Assembly: GCA_016291435.1 (NCBI GenBank)
Contig: JAEEXH010000006.1
Span: 1-64,000 of the forward strand
DNA length: 64,000 nt
Reading direction: 5' to 3'
DNA from: Oscillospiraceae bacterium
GTDB taxonomy: Bacteria > Bacillota > Clostridia > Oscillospirales > Ruminococcaceae
Shown: positions 34,843 to 43,388 of the stretch, in pieces
How the letters are laid out: every line of letters starts with the position of its first letter
Numbering within the stretch: position 1 is the stretch's first letter
Notes under the pieces: model-generated
The model's input: only the letters and a program-made list of their open reading frames with translations
What the model was told of the DNA's origin: nothing
Databases searched by the model: none
Program-made: the position numbers and the translations under genes

Positions 34843-34871
34843 AGTATACCATAATCGCAGAAAATTGTCAA
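34843..34871 (-). promoter_or_regulatory. Promoter of the pilin-like gene
   Basis: Minus strand TTGACA (34866-34871), 17-bp spacer, TATACT (34843-34848). Confidence 0.8.
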
Positions 34872-34958
34872 GAGAAAATGAACAAATTGTGAAGAGCAAA
34901 GCCACCAAAACGACTGTGCGGCTTTCGTGCAATCTGCCAAAAACGCGTACAATCCGGC

Positions 34959-36044
34959 TCAGAAGAAGCGTGCGGAAATCAGCTCCGAGAGCAGGACATG
35001 CGCGAGGGAATTGCGGCTTCCGGCATAACGAAGCACGGAAGCGTGCAGCTCCAGATACGGCGCATCCCCGGTGAACGGCGGGAAGATCAGGCGGGCGATA
35101 CAGCCGTTTTTCTGCTTGCCGAGGGTGTACGATGTGCCGAATGCAGCGCAGAAGCGTTCGAGCAGTGCGTCATCTGCGAGCAGCGTGCCGTCGCGGATCA
35201 CGCGTGTGCGGAACGGGATTTCTCGTGCGGGCGGCGCATCTGCGGCAGAGAGATGCATCGTGAGGCAGGCGCCGTCTGATTCCGTGCGCTCTGTTCGGAC
35301 GGTAAGCACGGATGCACCGGCGATCTGCTCCTGCATTTGCAGGAAGAGCAGCAGCATGGCAAAATGCAGCCTGCGCGGCTCTGCAAGCACAGAGAGCCCG
35401 GGCTCCAGGTCATCTGCCGTGATCTGTACGGCTTCCTTTGCAGCCTCTCCCAGCTCTGCGGCAAACTGTGTGACGACCGCACTGAGATCGGCAGCCGCAA
35501 AGAGCGCGGCGGGCTTCTCACTCCGCAGCCGCTCATACCATACCAGCTCGTTGATGCGCGCAGAACGGTTCAGCATCGCATAGCACGGCTCCAGCACAAG
35601 ACTGCCGATCAGACCGGCCTCGGCACTCTCCGGGCGAACGCTTTTCTGCATCTTTCTGCCGTATTGCAGCAGCGACAGGATGCTCTGCGAATCCGCGGAG
35701 GCTTTCGCTGCAAGCAGTGCGCGGATCTCTGCGGGATCGAGACTGCGGTGCAGCGGGCAGGGGAGGAACCGCAGCAGATAATAGGGCGTGCCGTCCTCGG
35801 AGAGCTGCTGGATCTGAACGCGCACAGGCGGCACTGCGGTTCGCAGCAGGTAGGAGTCATCGGGCGGGAGCAGGAGCGTTCTGCCGGAATCGGCGCCGCC
35901 GAGCTCCGCGCCGAGCAGCATGACGAGCTCCGCCGCACGGCCGTCTTTGCACCAGAGCAGCGAGAGATCTTCCCCGACCGCGCAGACCGGCTCTTCCGTG
36001 CTGCCGTAAAGCAGCGCCAGTGCACGTCTGGTTTCATCCTTCAT
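34959..36044 (-). CDS. Unknown protein with degenerate histidine-kinase-like layout
   Basis: 361 residues with no signal peptide or membrane helix. Residues 130-260 form helices resembling a dimerisation/ATPase linker (SILSLLQYGRKMQKS, LNRSARINELVWYERL, DLSAVVTQFAAELGEAAKEAVQI), followed by a region shaped like a HATPase domain, but no clear N, G1 or G2 box is visible. AGGAGGTGAGG lies 4 bp before ATG 36044; upstream in-frame extension to 36170 looks non-coding. It is divergent from gap. A role in signalling is possible but not shown. Confidence 0.65.
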   Translation of the reverse strand: MKDETRRALALLYGSTEEPVCAVGEDLSLLWCKDGRAAELVMLLGAELGGADSGRTLLLPPDDSYLLRTAVPPVRVQIQQLSEDGTPYYLLRFLPCPLHRSLDPAEIRALLAAKASADSQSILSLLQYGRKMQKSVRPESAEAGLIGSLVLEPCYAMLNRSARINELVWYERLRSEKPAALFAAADLSAVVTQFAAELGEAAKEAVQITADDLEPGLSVLAEPRRLHFAMLLLFLQMQEQIAGASVLTVRTERTESDGACLTMHLSAADAPPAREIPFRTRVIRDGTLLADDALLERFCAAFGTSYTLGKQKNGCIARLIFPPFTGDAPYLELHASVLRYAGSRNSLAHVLLSELISARFF

Positions 36045-36232
36045 CCTGTCCTCACCTCCTGTTGTGCAGCCATTTTGATGTTTATTACACATATTATACA
36101 CGATGGCGGGACGAATCGCGACCCTTTTCGCATAGTTTTGGAAAATTGCACAAGAATACACCTGCAACATTATACATAGTCAACAAAATCAACCAGAGAT
36201 AGAAAGAATCCGTTATTTTTTTGTCAAAGTGC

Positions 36233-36261
36233 TTGCAATTTGAGAAAAAATGGTGTAAAAT
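36233..36261 (+). promoter_or_regulatory. Promoter of gap
   Basis: TTGCAA (36233-36238), 17-bp spacer, TAAAAT (36256-36261), with TTAGGAGGT further down as a strong ribosome binding site. Confidence 0.75.
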
Positions 36262-36291
36262 AGAAGTATCAAAATTTAGGAGGTAATTCCC

Positions 36292-37332
36292 ATGTCTGTT
36301 AAAGTTGCTATCAATGGTTTCGGCCGCATCGGTCGTCTGGCATTCCGTCAGATGTTCGGCGCTGAGGGCTACGAGGTCGTTGCAATCAACGATCTGACCA
36401 AGCCTTCCATGCTCGCACACCTGCTGAAGTACGACACCGCGCAGAAGGGCTACTGCGGCGTGATCGGCGAGAACAAGCACACTGTTTCCGCTGATGACGA
36501 GGCAGGCACCATCACTGTGGACGGCAAGACCCTGAAGATCTATGCTGAGAAGGATGCAAAGGATCTTCCGTGGGGCGAGCTCGGCATTGATGTCGTTCTC
36601 GAGTGCACCGGCTTCTACTGCTCCAAGGAGAAGTCCCAGGCTCACATCGACGCAGGCGCAAAGAAGGTCGTTATCTCTGCTCCGGCAGGCAACGATCTCC
36701 CGACCATCGTCTTCTCCGTCAACGAGAACACCCTGACTGCTGCTGATACCATCATCTCCGCAGCTTCCTGCACCACCAACTGCCTCGCTCCGATGGCAAA
36801 GGCTCTGAATGACTACGCTCCGATCCAGTCCGGTATCATGAGCACCATTCACGCTTACACCGGCGACCAGATGATCCTCGACGGTCCGCACCGCAAGGGT
36901 GACCTCCGCCGTGCACGCGCAGGCGCTGCAAACATCGTTCCGAACTCCACCGGTGCTGCAAAGGCAATCGGCCTGGTCATCCCTGAGCTGAACGGCAAGC
37001 TCATCGGCTCTGCACAGCGCGTGCCTGTTCCGACCGGCTCCACCACCATCCTGACCGCTGTTGTCAAGAAGGCCGGCCTGACCAAGGAAGGCATCAATGC
37101 TGCAATGAAGGCTGCTGCAAACTCCGCTTCCTTCGGCTACAACGAGGATCCGATCGTTTCCTCCGATGTCATCGGCATGACCTACGGTTCTCTGTTCGAT
37201 GCAACCCAGACCATGGTCGCTCAGATCGCTGACGATCTCTACGAGGTTCAGGTTGTGTCCTGGTACGACAACGAGAACTCCTACACCAGCCAGATGGTCC
37301 GCACCATCAAGTATTTCGCAGAGCTCGGCTAA
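36292..37332 (+). CDS. gap: Glyceraldehyde-3-phosphate dehydrogenase, type I
   Basis: 346 residues, cytosolic glycolytic enzyme oxidising G3P to 1,3-bisphosphoglycerate with NAD. The N-terminus [19 protein letters not shown] binds NAD; the active-site Cys is in [21 protein letters not shown] and YDNENSY are conserved. Codon use is visibly more biased than in its neighbours (many GCT/TCC/GTC repeats), as expected of a highly expressed gene. It is monocistronic, with its own promoter and terminator. Confidence 0.98.
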   Translation: MSVKVAINGFGRIGRLAFRQMFGAEGYEVVAINDLTKPSMLAHLLKYDTAQKGYCGVIGENKHTVSADDEAGTITVDGKTLKIYAEKDAKDLPWGELGIDVVLECTGFYCSKEKSQAHIDAGAKKVVISAPAGNDLPTIVFSVNENTLTAADTIISAASCTTNCLAPMAKALNDYAPIQSGIMSTIHAYTGDQMILDGPHRKGDLRRARAGAANIVPNSTGAAKAIGLVIPELNGKLIGSAQRVPVPTGSTTILTAVVKKAGLTKEGINAAMKAAANSASFGYNEDPIVSSDVIGMTYGSLFDATQTMVAQIADDLYEVQVVSWYDNENSYTSQMVRTIKYFAELG

Positions 37333-37360
37333 TCGCTGAAGCGATACGATATGCACTGAG

Positions 37361-37398
37361 AACGCCCGCTGTATGCCTTATACAGCGGGCGTTTTTTT
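37361..37398 (+). terminator. Terminator of gap
   Basis: ACGCCCGCTGTA pairs with TACAGCGGGCGT, followed by T7. Confidence 0.88.
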
Positions 37399-37478
37399 GT
37401 CTTCGCGCATACGCTTGCCAAATCGCACAAATATATATTGCCATAATGATAGAAAACGCCCAAATTTCGTGTGAACAG

Positions 37479-37507
37479 TTGAAATCCGGGCGGAAATGTG
37501 ATATACT
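37479..37507 (+). promoter_or_regulatory. Promoter of cdaA-cdaR
   Basis: TTGAAA (37479-37484), 17-bp spacer, TATACT (37502-37507). Confidence 0.8.
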
Positions 37508-37549
37508 ATTATTTTGGATAGGAACGTAAATATGAAAGGAGTGCGGGAT

Positions 37550-38485
37550 ATGTTTTTCGACCTGATCCGAAATGCGTGGCAGTCGCTGATGAACGTCATC
37601 CAGTCGATCGGCATCGTTGATGTGGTCGATATCCTGCTGCTCACTTACATCGTATATCTCGTCTTAAAGCTCGTCCGCGAAACAAGAGCCGGTCAGCTCC
37701 TCAAGGGCATCATTTTGCTGGTCGCCGTGTTCTTCATCAGCGATTTCGTCGGGCTCAAGGCGATCCGCTTCATTATTGTCAAGGTCATGAGCGCGGGCCT
37801 TGTTGCCGTCATCGTGCTCTTCCAGCCGGAGCTCCGCCGTGCGCTGGAGCGCTTCGGTCAGACGACCCTGCGGCTCTCCCGGTTCACCATCGGCGAGAGC
37901 GAGGATGTCGTGCAGCGCTGGGAGAAGGCGATCCCCGCGATCTGCGAATCGGCTGCACAGCTCTCCGCGACCTGCACCGGCGCGCTGATCGTCATTGAGC
38001 GCGGCACCAAGCTCGGCGAGCAGATTCTGAACGGCACTGTCATGAAGGCAGAGCCGACCGTCGAGCTCTTCGGCAACATCTTCTACCCCAAGACCCCGCT
38101 GCACGACGGCGCGGTCATTATGCGCGACGGCATCATCTGGGCGGCAGCCTGCTTCCTGCCGAAGCCGCAGAAGGAGGAGCTCATCGACAAGCACCTCGGC
38201 TCGCGGCACCGCGCTGCCATCGGCATGAGCGAGAATTCCGATGCGCTTGTCATCGTCGTTTCCGAGGAAACCGGGCAGATCTCCGTCGCACAGAACGGCG
38301 TCATCACCCGCAACTATACAAAGAAAACGCTTGAGGAACTGCTCCGCAGCACGCTGATCCCGCAGGAGCGTGACTCCTGGCGCAACAAGACCGTCAAGCT
38401 GCCGTTCCTGCGCCGTCTCCAGCTCGGCAGGAAGGCTTCTCCTGCGCAGCAGACAGAGCAGCCGAAGGATAAGGAGGGTGCCTGA
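37550..38485 (+). CDS. cdaA: Diadenylate cyclase CdaA
   Basis: 311-residue membrane enzyme making c-di-AMP from two ATP. Three N-terminal helices (about 10-90) precede a DAC domain with the catalytic D-G-A (about 185) and R-H-R (about 218) motifs. A short charged tail follows. GGAG is 8 bp from ATG 37550; the in-frame TTG at 37514 lacks a better site. The gene overlaps cdaR by one base, the standard pair in Firmicutes controlling osmolyte and cell-wall homeostasis. glmM, often third in this operon, is not adjacent. Confidence 0.96.
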   Translation: MFFDLIRNAWQSLMNVIQSIGIVDVVDILLLTYIVYLVLKLVRETRAGQLLKGIILLVAVFFISDFVGLKAIRFIIVKVMSAGLVAVIVLFQPELRRALERFGQTTLRLSRFTIGESEDVVQRWEKAIPAICESAAQLSATCTGALIVIERGTKLGEQILNGTVMKAEPTVELFGNIFYPKTPLHDGAVIMRDGIIWAAACFLPKPQKEELIDKHLGSRHRAAIGMSENSDALVIVVSEETGQISVAQNGVITRNYTKKTLEELLRSTLIPQERDSWRNKTVKLPFLRRLQLGRKASPAQQTEQPKDKEGA

Positions 38486-39873
38486 TGGAAAAAAACAAAT
38501 CGTTTTCCGCAGTGCGCACATGGCTTCGGAAGCTCTCGACGAAAAATGTGCTGCTGCTGATTGTCTCGTTCCTGATTGCGCTCTTTGCATGGGCATATAT
38601 CGCCTCGTCGATCTCGACGGAATATTCCAAATCCTTCAGTAATATTCCCGTGACGCTCGACACCGCCGGCACCAAAGCCGAGGAGCTCGGGCTGAGCGTG
38701 CTTGATCCCCCCGAAAAGGAGCTTACGGTCAATGCGACCGTCGCCGGAAACCGTACCGACATCGGCGGCCTCAATAAGTCTGAGCTGGTCGCCTATGTCG
38801 ATTACAGCAACATCACGGACACGGTCGGCACGCAGACCTTCCCGATCCGTCTCCGCACGGTCGGCGGGACAGCGCTCGGCAATTCCGTCTCGCTCTCGAC
38901 CGGCAGCATTGAGCTCACGATGGACCGCTTTGAAACGCGGGAATTCAATGTCACCGATGTGTCGCATGCAAATATCTCCGGCTCCAACGAAGAAGTCATC
39001 ATCAATGAGGAGGACATCGTCTGCGAGCCCTCGACTGTCTCTATCTACGGTCCGACCTCGCAGCTTCAGCTCATCGACCATATCCGCGTGAATCTCAGTG
39101 ATAGGGAAAGCATCAGCAAGACGAAGTACTATACCGATGTCACCGATATCACGCTCATCAGCGCTGACGGCAATGCGATCTCCGATACCGCATTCCAGAT
39201 CGGCGCGACCCGGTTCTCCGTCAAGGTGCCTGTGCTCTATAAGCACAAGCTCCCGCTCACGGTCGGCATCGCCAATCCCCCGAGCGGCTTCGATACCGAT
39301 TCCGTGATGAGCCGGCTCCGGCTCATCTCCGACAAGGAATATTCCCTGCCGGGCTACGGGGACGACAATCTCGTGATCACCGTCGAGACGGATGACCCCG
39401 ACAAATATGCGCAGCTCGCTGATCTGCCCGCGTTGAACATTGATGAGATTCCGCTTTCGTCGCTCTCGACCAACATGAAGCCCATCGAAAAAGCTGTGAC
39501 ACTGGATGAGGGCTTCACCAACACCTCCAATATTGACACGGTCTCCGTTTCGCTGAATGACTCCGATCTGGTCGCCGTGCAGCGGTGGATTCCAAACAGT
39601 TCCATCGGACTGATCAACGGTGCTTCCAATTTCAACTACGAGATCCAGTCCGGCAGAACGAGCATCACGCTCATCGGAACGACCGAGGAGGTCATGCAGA
39701 TCAGTACGGATGATCTTCAGGCAACGGTCAACCTCTTCAACGCTTCCATTTCCGACGAAGGCACCTATTCGCTCGGAATCACCGTCACGCTCCCCGATAC
39801 CGTCAGCGGTGTCTGGGTCAGCCCCACGCCGCAGGTCAACGTCACCGCGACCTTTGCGGAGGAGGAAGAATAG
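38485..39873 (+). CDS. cdaR: CdaA regulator with YbbR repeats
   Basis: 462 residues. One N-terminal membrane helix (NVLLLIVSFLIALFAWAYIASS) anchors an extracytoplasmic chain of YbbR domains, recognisable from repeated IPVTL/VNATV-type strands and the 'FSVKVPVLYKHKLPL' segment. CdaR-type proteins bind and modulate CdaA. Translationally coupled to cdaA (TGATG). Four YbbR units fit the length. Confidence 0.92.
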   Translation: MEKNKSFSAVRTWLRKLSTKNVLLLIVSFLIALFAWAYIASSISTEYSKSFSNIPVTLDTAGTKAEELGLSVLDPPEKELTVNATVAGNRTDIGGLNKSELVAYVDYSNITDTVGTQTFPIRLRTVGGTALGNSVSLSTGSIELTMDRFETREFNVTDVSHANISGSNEEVIINEEDIVCEPSTVSIYGPTSQLQLIDHIRVNLSDRESISKTKYYTDVTDITLISADGNAISDTAFQIGATRFSVKVPVLYKHKLPLTVGIANPPSGFDTDSVMSRLRLISDKEYSLPGYGDDNLVITVETDDPDKYAQLADLPALNIDEIPLSSLSTNMKPIEKAVTLDEGFTNTSNIDTVSVSLNDSDLVAVQRWIPNSSIGLINGASNFNYEIQSGRTSITLIGTTEEVMQISTDDLQATVNLFNASISDEGTYSLGITVTLPDTVSGVWVSPTPQVNVTATFAEEEE

Positions 39874-39882
39874 AAATGGCAG

Positions 39883-39920
39883 CTGCGGAAATGTCGCATA
39901 CACGCATTTCCGCAGTTTTT
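39883..39920 (+). terminator. Terminator after cdaR
   Basis: CTGCGGAAATG pairs with CATTTCCGCAG, followed by T5. The next gene starts 20 bp later, so some read-through is possible. Confidence 0.8.
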
Positions 39921-39939
39921 ATAGGAGGAATCCGAATTG

Positions 39940-41034
39940 ATGTGGCTTGTGTTATTTATTGTGCTGATCGTGCTCTCGGTCGGCGGCATTGTCTATCTGC
40001 TGACGCGGATCCGCCGTTTCTCGTTTATCCGAAAGCTCGCAGAGAAGCATAAGCTGCTCTCATGGCTTGTCTGCCTCATCCCCCTGCTGGCGGTCGGCTG
40101 CTTTTATTTCGTCAATGTGTTCGCAGTGATCGTCGCGCTGCTGCACCTGTTCATCATCTGGGTGTTCTGCGATTTCATCGCGTGGATCATCCGCAAATGC
40201 GCAAAAAAGGAACGCACGCGCAATTATGAGGGCGCTGCGGCGATCGTGCTCACGGCGGCTGTGCTCTGTGCGGGCTGGTTTCTTGCACATCATGTCTATG
40301 AGACCGATTATCAGCTTGAGACCGCGAAGCCGCTCCCGGACGGCAAGCTGCGCATCGGCATGGTCGCAGACTCGCACCTCAGCATCACGCTCACCGGCGA
40401 GGATTTTGCGCGTGAGATGGAGAAGCTCCGGAAGACGGAGCCGGATGCAGTTGTCATTGTCGGCGATTTTGTCGATGACGACACCGAGAAGTCGGACATG
40501 CTCCGCGCCGCAGATGCACTCGGCGATCTCAGCACAAAATACGGCGTGTTCTTCGTTTTCGGCAATCACGACAAGGGCTATTACCGGTACCGCAATTTTA
40601 CATCGGATGAGCTCAGGGACGCGCTCACGAAAAACAATGTCACGATCCTGGAGGATGAGAGCGCAGTGATCGGCGGCTGTGTCCGGCTGATCGGGCGGCA
40701 GGATAAATCGAATCCTGACCGCGCTGCAATGGCGGATCTCCGTGCGCAGATGGATGATGCGCAGTATCAGATTGTGCTCGACCACCAGCCGAATGACTAC
40801 GCAAATGAAGCGGCGGCGCACGCGGATCTCGTGCTCTCGGGTCACACGCACGGCGGACATATCTTCCCCGCCGGGCAGATCGGCTTGCTGATGGGTGCGA
40901 ATGACCGCATCTACGGCACAGAAACACGCGATGACACGACATTTATCGTGACATCCGGCATCTCCGGCTGGGCGATTCCCTTCAAGACCGGCACAATCTC
41001 GGAATATGTCGTGATCGACGTGACGCAGAAATAA
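39940..41034 (+). CDS. Membrane-anchored metallophosphoesterase
   Basis: 364 residues. Four N-terminal helices (about 1-120) precede a calcineurin-like phosphoesterase domain: MVADSHLSI (D-x-H), VIVGDFVDDDT (G-D), FGNHDKGYY (G-N-H-D), and the C-terminal SGHTHGGHIFP (G-H-T-H). AGGAGG lies 11 bp before ATG 39940 and 8 bp before TTG 39937. The family includes UDP-diacylglucosamine pyrophosphatase-like and YkuE-like enzymes; substrate unknown. Confidence 0.9.
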   Translation: MWLVLFIVLIVLSVGGIVYLLTRIRRFSFIRKLAEKHKLLSWLVCLIPLLAVGCFYFVNVFAVIVALLHLFIIWVFCDFIAWIIRKCAKKERTRNYEGAAAIVLTAAVLCAGWFLAHHVYETDYQLETAKPLPDGKLRIGMVADSHLSITLTGEDFAREMEKLRKTEPDAVVIVGDFVDDDTEKSDMLRAADALGDLSTKYGVFFVFGNHDKGYYRYRNFTSDELRDALTKNNVTILEDESAVIGGCVRLIGRQDKSNPDRAAMADLRAQMDDAQYQIVLDHQPNDYANEAAAHADLVLSGHTHGGHIFPAGQIGLLMGANDRIYGTETRDDTTFIVTSGISGWAIPFKTGTISEYVVIDVTQK

Positions 41035-41081
41035 CGGGGTGCCCGGGCAGTTTGTCCTGCAAAATTTATATCCCGCACCCA

Positions 41082-41110
41082 TTGCACTTTTCGATAGAAT
41101 ATGATATAAT
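41082..41110 (+). promoter_or_regulatory. Promoter of mreB
   Basis: TTGCAC (41082-41087), 17-bp spacer, TATAAT (41105-41110). Confidence 0.8.
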
Positions 41111-41175
41111 AGAATTGCTCATGAGATTGAGCGGAAACAGAAAAAGCAGAACACATACAGATAAAGGAGCAGCAA

Positions 41176-42195
41176 ATGTTTACCAGACAAATCGGCATTG
41201 ATCTGGGTACCGCCAATACCCTGATATATGTACGCGGCAAGGGCATTGTCCTCAGAGAGCCCTCCGTTGTTGCCGTGAATACCCGCACCGATCAGGCAAG
41301 CTCTGTCGGCAAGGAAGCGAAGGAGATCATCGGCAGAACGCCGGGCTCCATGATCGCCGTACACCCGCTGAAGGACGGCGTCATCGCAGATTTTGATATT
41401 GCCGCGACCATGCTGCAGGAGCTGATCCGCAAGGCACTGAAGGGCACGCTCTTTTCGCGTGCGCGTGTGCTGATCTGCATTCCCTCCGGCGTCACAGCCG
41501 TTGAGCGGCGTGCGGTCAAGGAGGCTGCGGAGAAGGCGGGCGCCAGACCCGTACAGCTCGTGCTGGAGCCGATCGCGGCAGCCCTCGGCGCAGGTCTCAA
41601 AATCATGGAGCCCGCCGGAACGATGATCGTGGACATCGGCGGCGGCACCAGTGAGGTCGCCGTGATCTCGATGGGCGGCATCGTGGCGTCACGCTCCGTG
41701 CGCACGGCAGGCGACGCATTTGATATGGCAATCGTGAACTATGTCCGCAGAAAATACAATCTGCTGATCGGTGAGCGCACCGCAGAAGCTGTGAAAATCG
41801 GCATCGGCTCTGCGTTCCCGGAGACAACCGTCAGCACGATGGAGCTGCGCGGCAGAAATCTGCTGAACGGCCTGCCGGAGAATATCACCGTCAATTCCGA
41901 GGAGGTGCGTGAGGCGCTTTCGGAGCCGCTCGGAAAGGTGCTGGAGGCGATCCGCGAGACATTGGCTGACACGCCCCCGGAGCTCTCTGCTGACATCCTT
42001 GAGCAGGGCATCACCCTTGCAGGCGGCAGCGCCTTGCTGCGCGGCATGGATAAGCTCATCAACCGCGAGACGGGCATGCCGGTCTATGTTGCGGAATATC
42101 CGCTGGACTGCGTGGCAGAAGGCACCGGCAGGATCATGGAGAATCTCGGGCAGTATGAAGAGCTGCTCGCGGAAGAAATCCGATATTATGTATAA
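41176..42195 (+). CDS. mreB: Rod-shape-determining protein MreB/Mbl
   Basis: 339-residue bacterial actin. IGIDLGTANTLIYVRGKGIVL (phosphate 1), VDIGGGTSEVAVISMGGIV (phosphate 2) and ITLAGGSALLRGMDKLI (adenosine region) are diagnostic. It polymerises under the membrane and guides lateral wall synthesis. No mreC or mreD follows and it has its own terminator, so it may be an Mbl-type extra copy rather than the mreBCD-operon gene. Confidence 0.95.
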   Translation: MFTRQIGIDLGTANTLIYVRGKGIVLREPSVVAVNTRTDQASSVGKEAKEIIGRTPGSMIAVHPLKDGVIADFDIAATMLQELIRKALKGTLFSRARVLICIPSGVTAVERRAVKEAAEKAGARPVQLVLEPIAAALGAGLKIMEPAGTMIVDIGGGTSEVAVISMGGIVASRSVRTAGDAFDMAIVNYVRRKYNLLIGERTAEAVKIGIGSAFPETTVSTMELRGRNLLNGLPENITVNSEEVREALSEPLGKVLEAIRETLADTPPELSADILEQGITLAGGSALLRGMDKLINRETGMPVYVAEYPLDCVAEGTGRIMENLGQYEELLAEEIRYYV

Positions 42196-42198
42196 ACA

Positions 42199-42234
42199 AA
42201 GAATCCCCCGATACACCGTATCGGGGGATTCTTG
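42199..42234. terminator. Bidirectional terminator between mreB and the phosphoribosyltransferase-like gene
   Basis: AAGAATCCCCCGATAC pairs with GTATCGGGGGATTCTT. It lies between convergent genes. Confidence 0.85.
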
Positions 42235-42245
42235 CTGTTTGAAGT

Positions 42246-42875
42246 TTACAGCTTGGAGTAGCCGAAGCTGTTGACCAGTGCATCGACCTTGACGCCGTTT
42301 TTGCACATCGGGCACTCGTTTGCCGGATAGTTGTCATAGTGCGGAAGATCGTCCTCCGTGAAGAGTGCATTGACGCGGATGCCGCCGACCTCTTCGATTG
42401 CGGAGAAGATCGCGCCGGTGCCGACCAGATCACCGCTGTAATACTGGAGGCAGTCCATTGCGCGGAGGATGCTCTTGCCCGTCGAGGCGGAGCTGATGAG
42501 CAGCAGCACCTTCTTGTTCCAGATCTTGTTCTGCGTGTTGTCGCGGAAGATCATCTGGTTGACCGCGTTGAGCTCCGGCGTGACAAGGCTGATATCCTTG
42601 CCCTGATTGATGCCGCTCTGCGCGAGCTGATCTGCGAGGAAGGCGCCGAGGATCTCGGTCCCCTCAAGGCAGATGATCGTGTCGATGAAGGTATTTGCGT
42701 AATCACGGCTGAGCTCGCCCGCTGCTTCCTTTGCCATGCGGGAGCTCGTCTTGATCGCGGTCATATCAACATAGTAGTTGACATGCGAGTGGTTGGTGGC
42801 GTAATGCCCGGGGATGATGCCGATGGAAATGCGCTTGTTCTTGCGCGATTCGACCGTCTGCATTCTGCTTTCCAT
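42246..42875 (-). CDS. Phosphoribosyltransferase-like protein (orotate PRTase type) with C-terminal Cys pair
   Basis: 209 residues. The middle carries a PRTase-like core (DTIICLEGTEILGAFLADQL; KVLLLISSASTGKSILRAMDCLQYY), where the PRPP-loop acidic pair of typical enzymes is replaced by ISSASTGKS. The C-terminus has ECPMCKNGVKVDALVNSFGYSKL, a possible metal-binding C-x2-C. GGAGG precedes ATG 42875. It may be a non-canonical PRTase or a regulator derived from one; it is distant from pyrF in this window. Confidence 0.75.
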   Translation of the reverse strand: MESRMQTVESRKNKRISIGIIPGHYATNHSHVNYYVDMTAIKTSSRMAKEAAGELSRDYANTFIDTIICLEGTEILGAFLADQLAQSGINQGKDISLVTPELNAVNQMIFRDNTQNKIWNKKVLLLISSASTGKSILRAMDCLQYYSGDLVGTGAIFSAIEEVGGIRVNALFTEDDLPHYDNYPANECPMCKNGVKVDALVNSFGYSKL

Positions 42876-42920
42876 TATTCATTCCTCCTGACTGTATGGC
42901 AGATGCCTGAAAACAAACCT

Positions 42921-42949
42921 ATTATACCATATTCCGCTGAAAAATGCAA
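42921..42949 (-). promoter_or_regulatory. Promoter of the phosphoribosyltransferase-like gene
   Basis: Minus strand TTGCAT (42944-42949), 17-bp spacer, TATAAT (42921-42926). Confidence 0.8.
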
Positions 42950-43009
42950 TGGTACAGTATGATTTTTTCACAGAATCGTTACCGAACGGAAACAAATTGC
43001 CGGAATCGC

Positions 43010-43038
43010 TTGCATTTTTCCGGCGCTTGTGCTATAAT
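43010..43038 (+). promoter_or_regulatory. Promoter of the GlsB-like gene
   Basis: TTGCAT (43010-43015), 17-bp spacer, TATAAT (43033-43038). Confidence 0.8.
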
Positions 43039-43082
43039 ATGGCAGTAAGCACATCCGCTTTTACTGAATAGGAGGTAAGAAC

Positions 43083-43325
43083 ATGCTTATCAAACTGATT
43101 GTTGAAATCGTACTGGGCGCACTGGCAGGCTTCATCGCAGGCAAGATCATGGAAAGCGGCGAAAAGAGCTTTCTGATGAACGCGATCCTCGGTATCGTCG
43201 GCGGCTTTGTCGGCGGCCTGATCGGCAATATCCTGGGCATCGGCGGCGGCTGGATCACCGGTCTGATCCTGGCGGTCATCGGCGCATGCCTTGTGATCTT
43301 CATTGTGCGCAAGCTCAGGAAATAA
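43083..43325 (+). CDS. GlsB/YeaQ/YmgE-family small membrane protein
   Basis: 80 residues with three hydrophobic segments and Gly-rich repeats (GALAGFIAGKIMESG; LGIVGGFVGGLIGNILGIGGG), characteristic of the transglycosylase-associated/GlsB stress family. AGGAGG lies before ATG 43083. The gene is monocistronic with its own promoter and terminator. Family members are induced by envelope stress; their mechanism is unknown. Confidence 0.9.
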   Translation: MLIKLIVEIVLGALAGFIAGKIMESGEKSFLMNAILGIVGGFVGGLIGNILGIGGGWITGLILAVIGACLVIFIVRKLRK

Positions 43326-43345
43326 CCTGCCCTTAAAAAAAGCAA

Positions 43346-43386
43346 AACGCCTTCGGTTTCAAAACACTGACCGAAGGCGTTTTTGT
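43346..43386. terminator. Bidirectional terminator
   Basis: AACGCCTTCGGT pairs with ACCGAAGGCGTT followed by TTTGTG. It separates the GlsB-like gene from the convergent GH43 gene. Confidence 0.8.
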
Positions 43387-43388
43387 GT

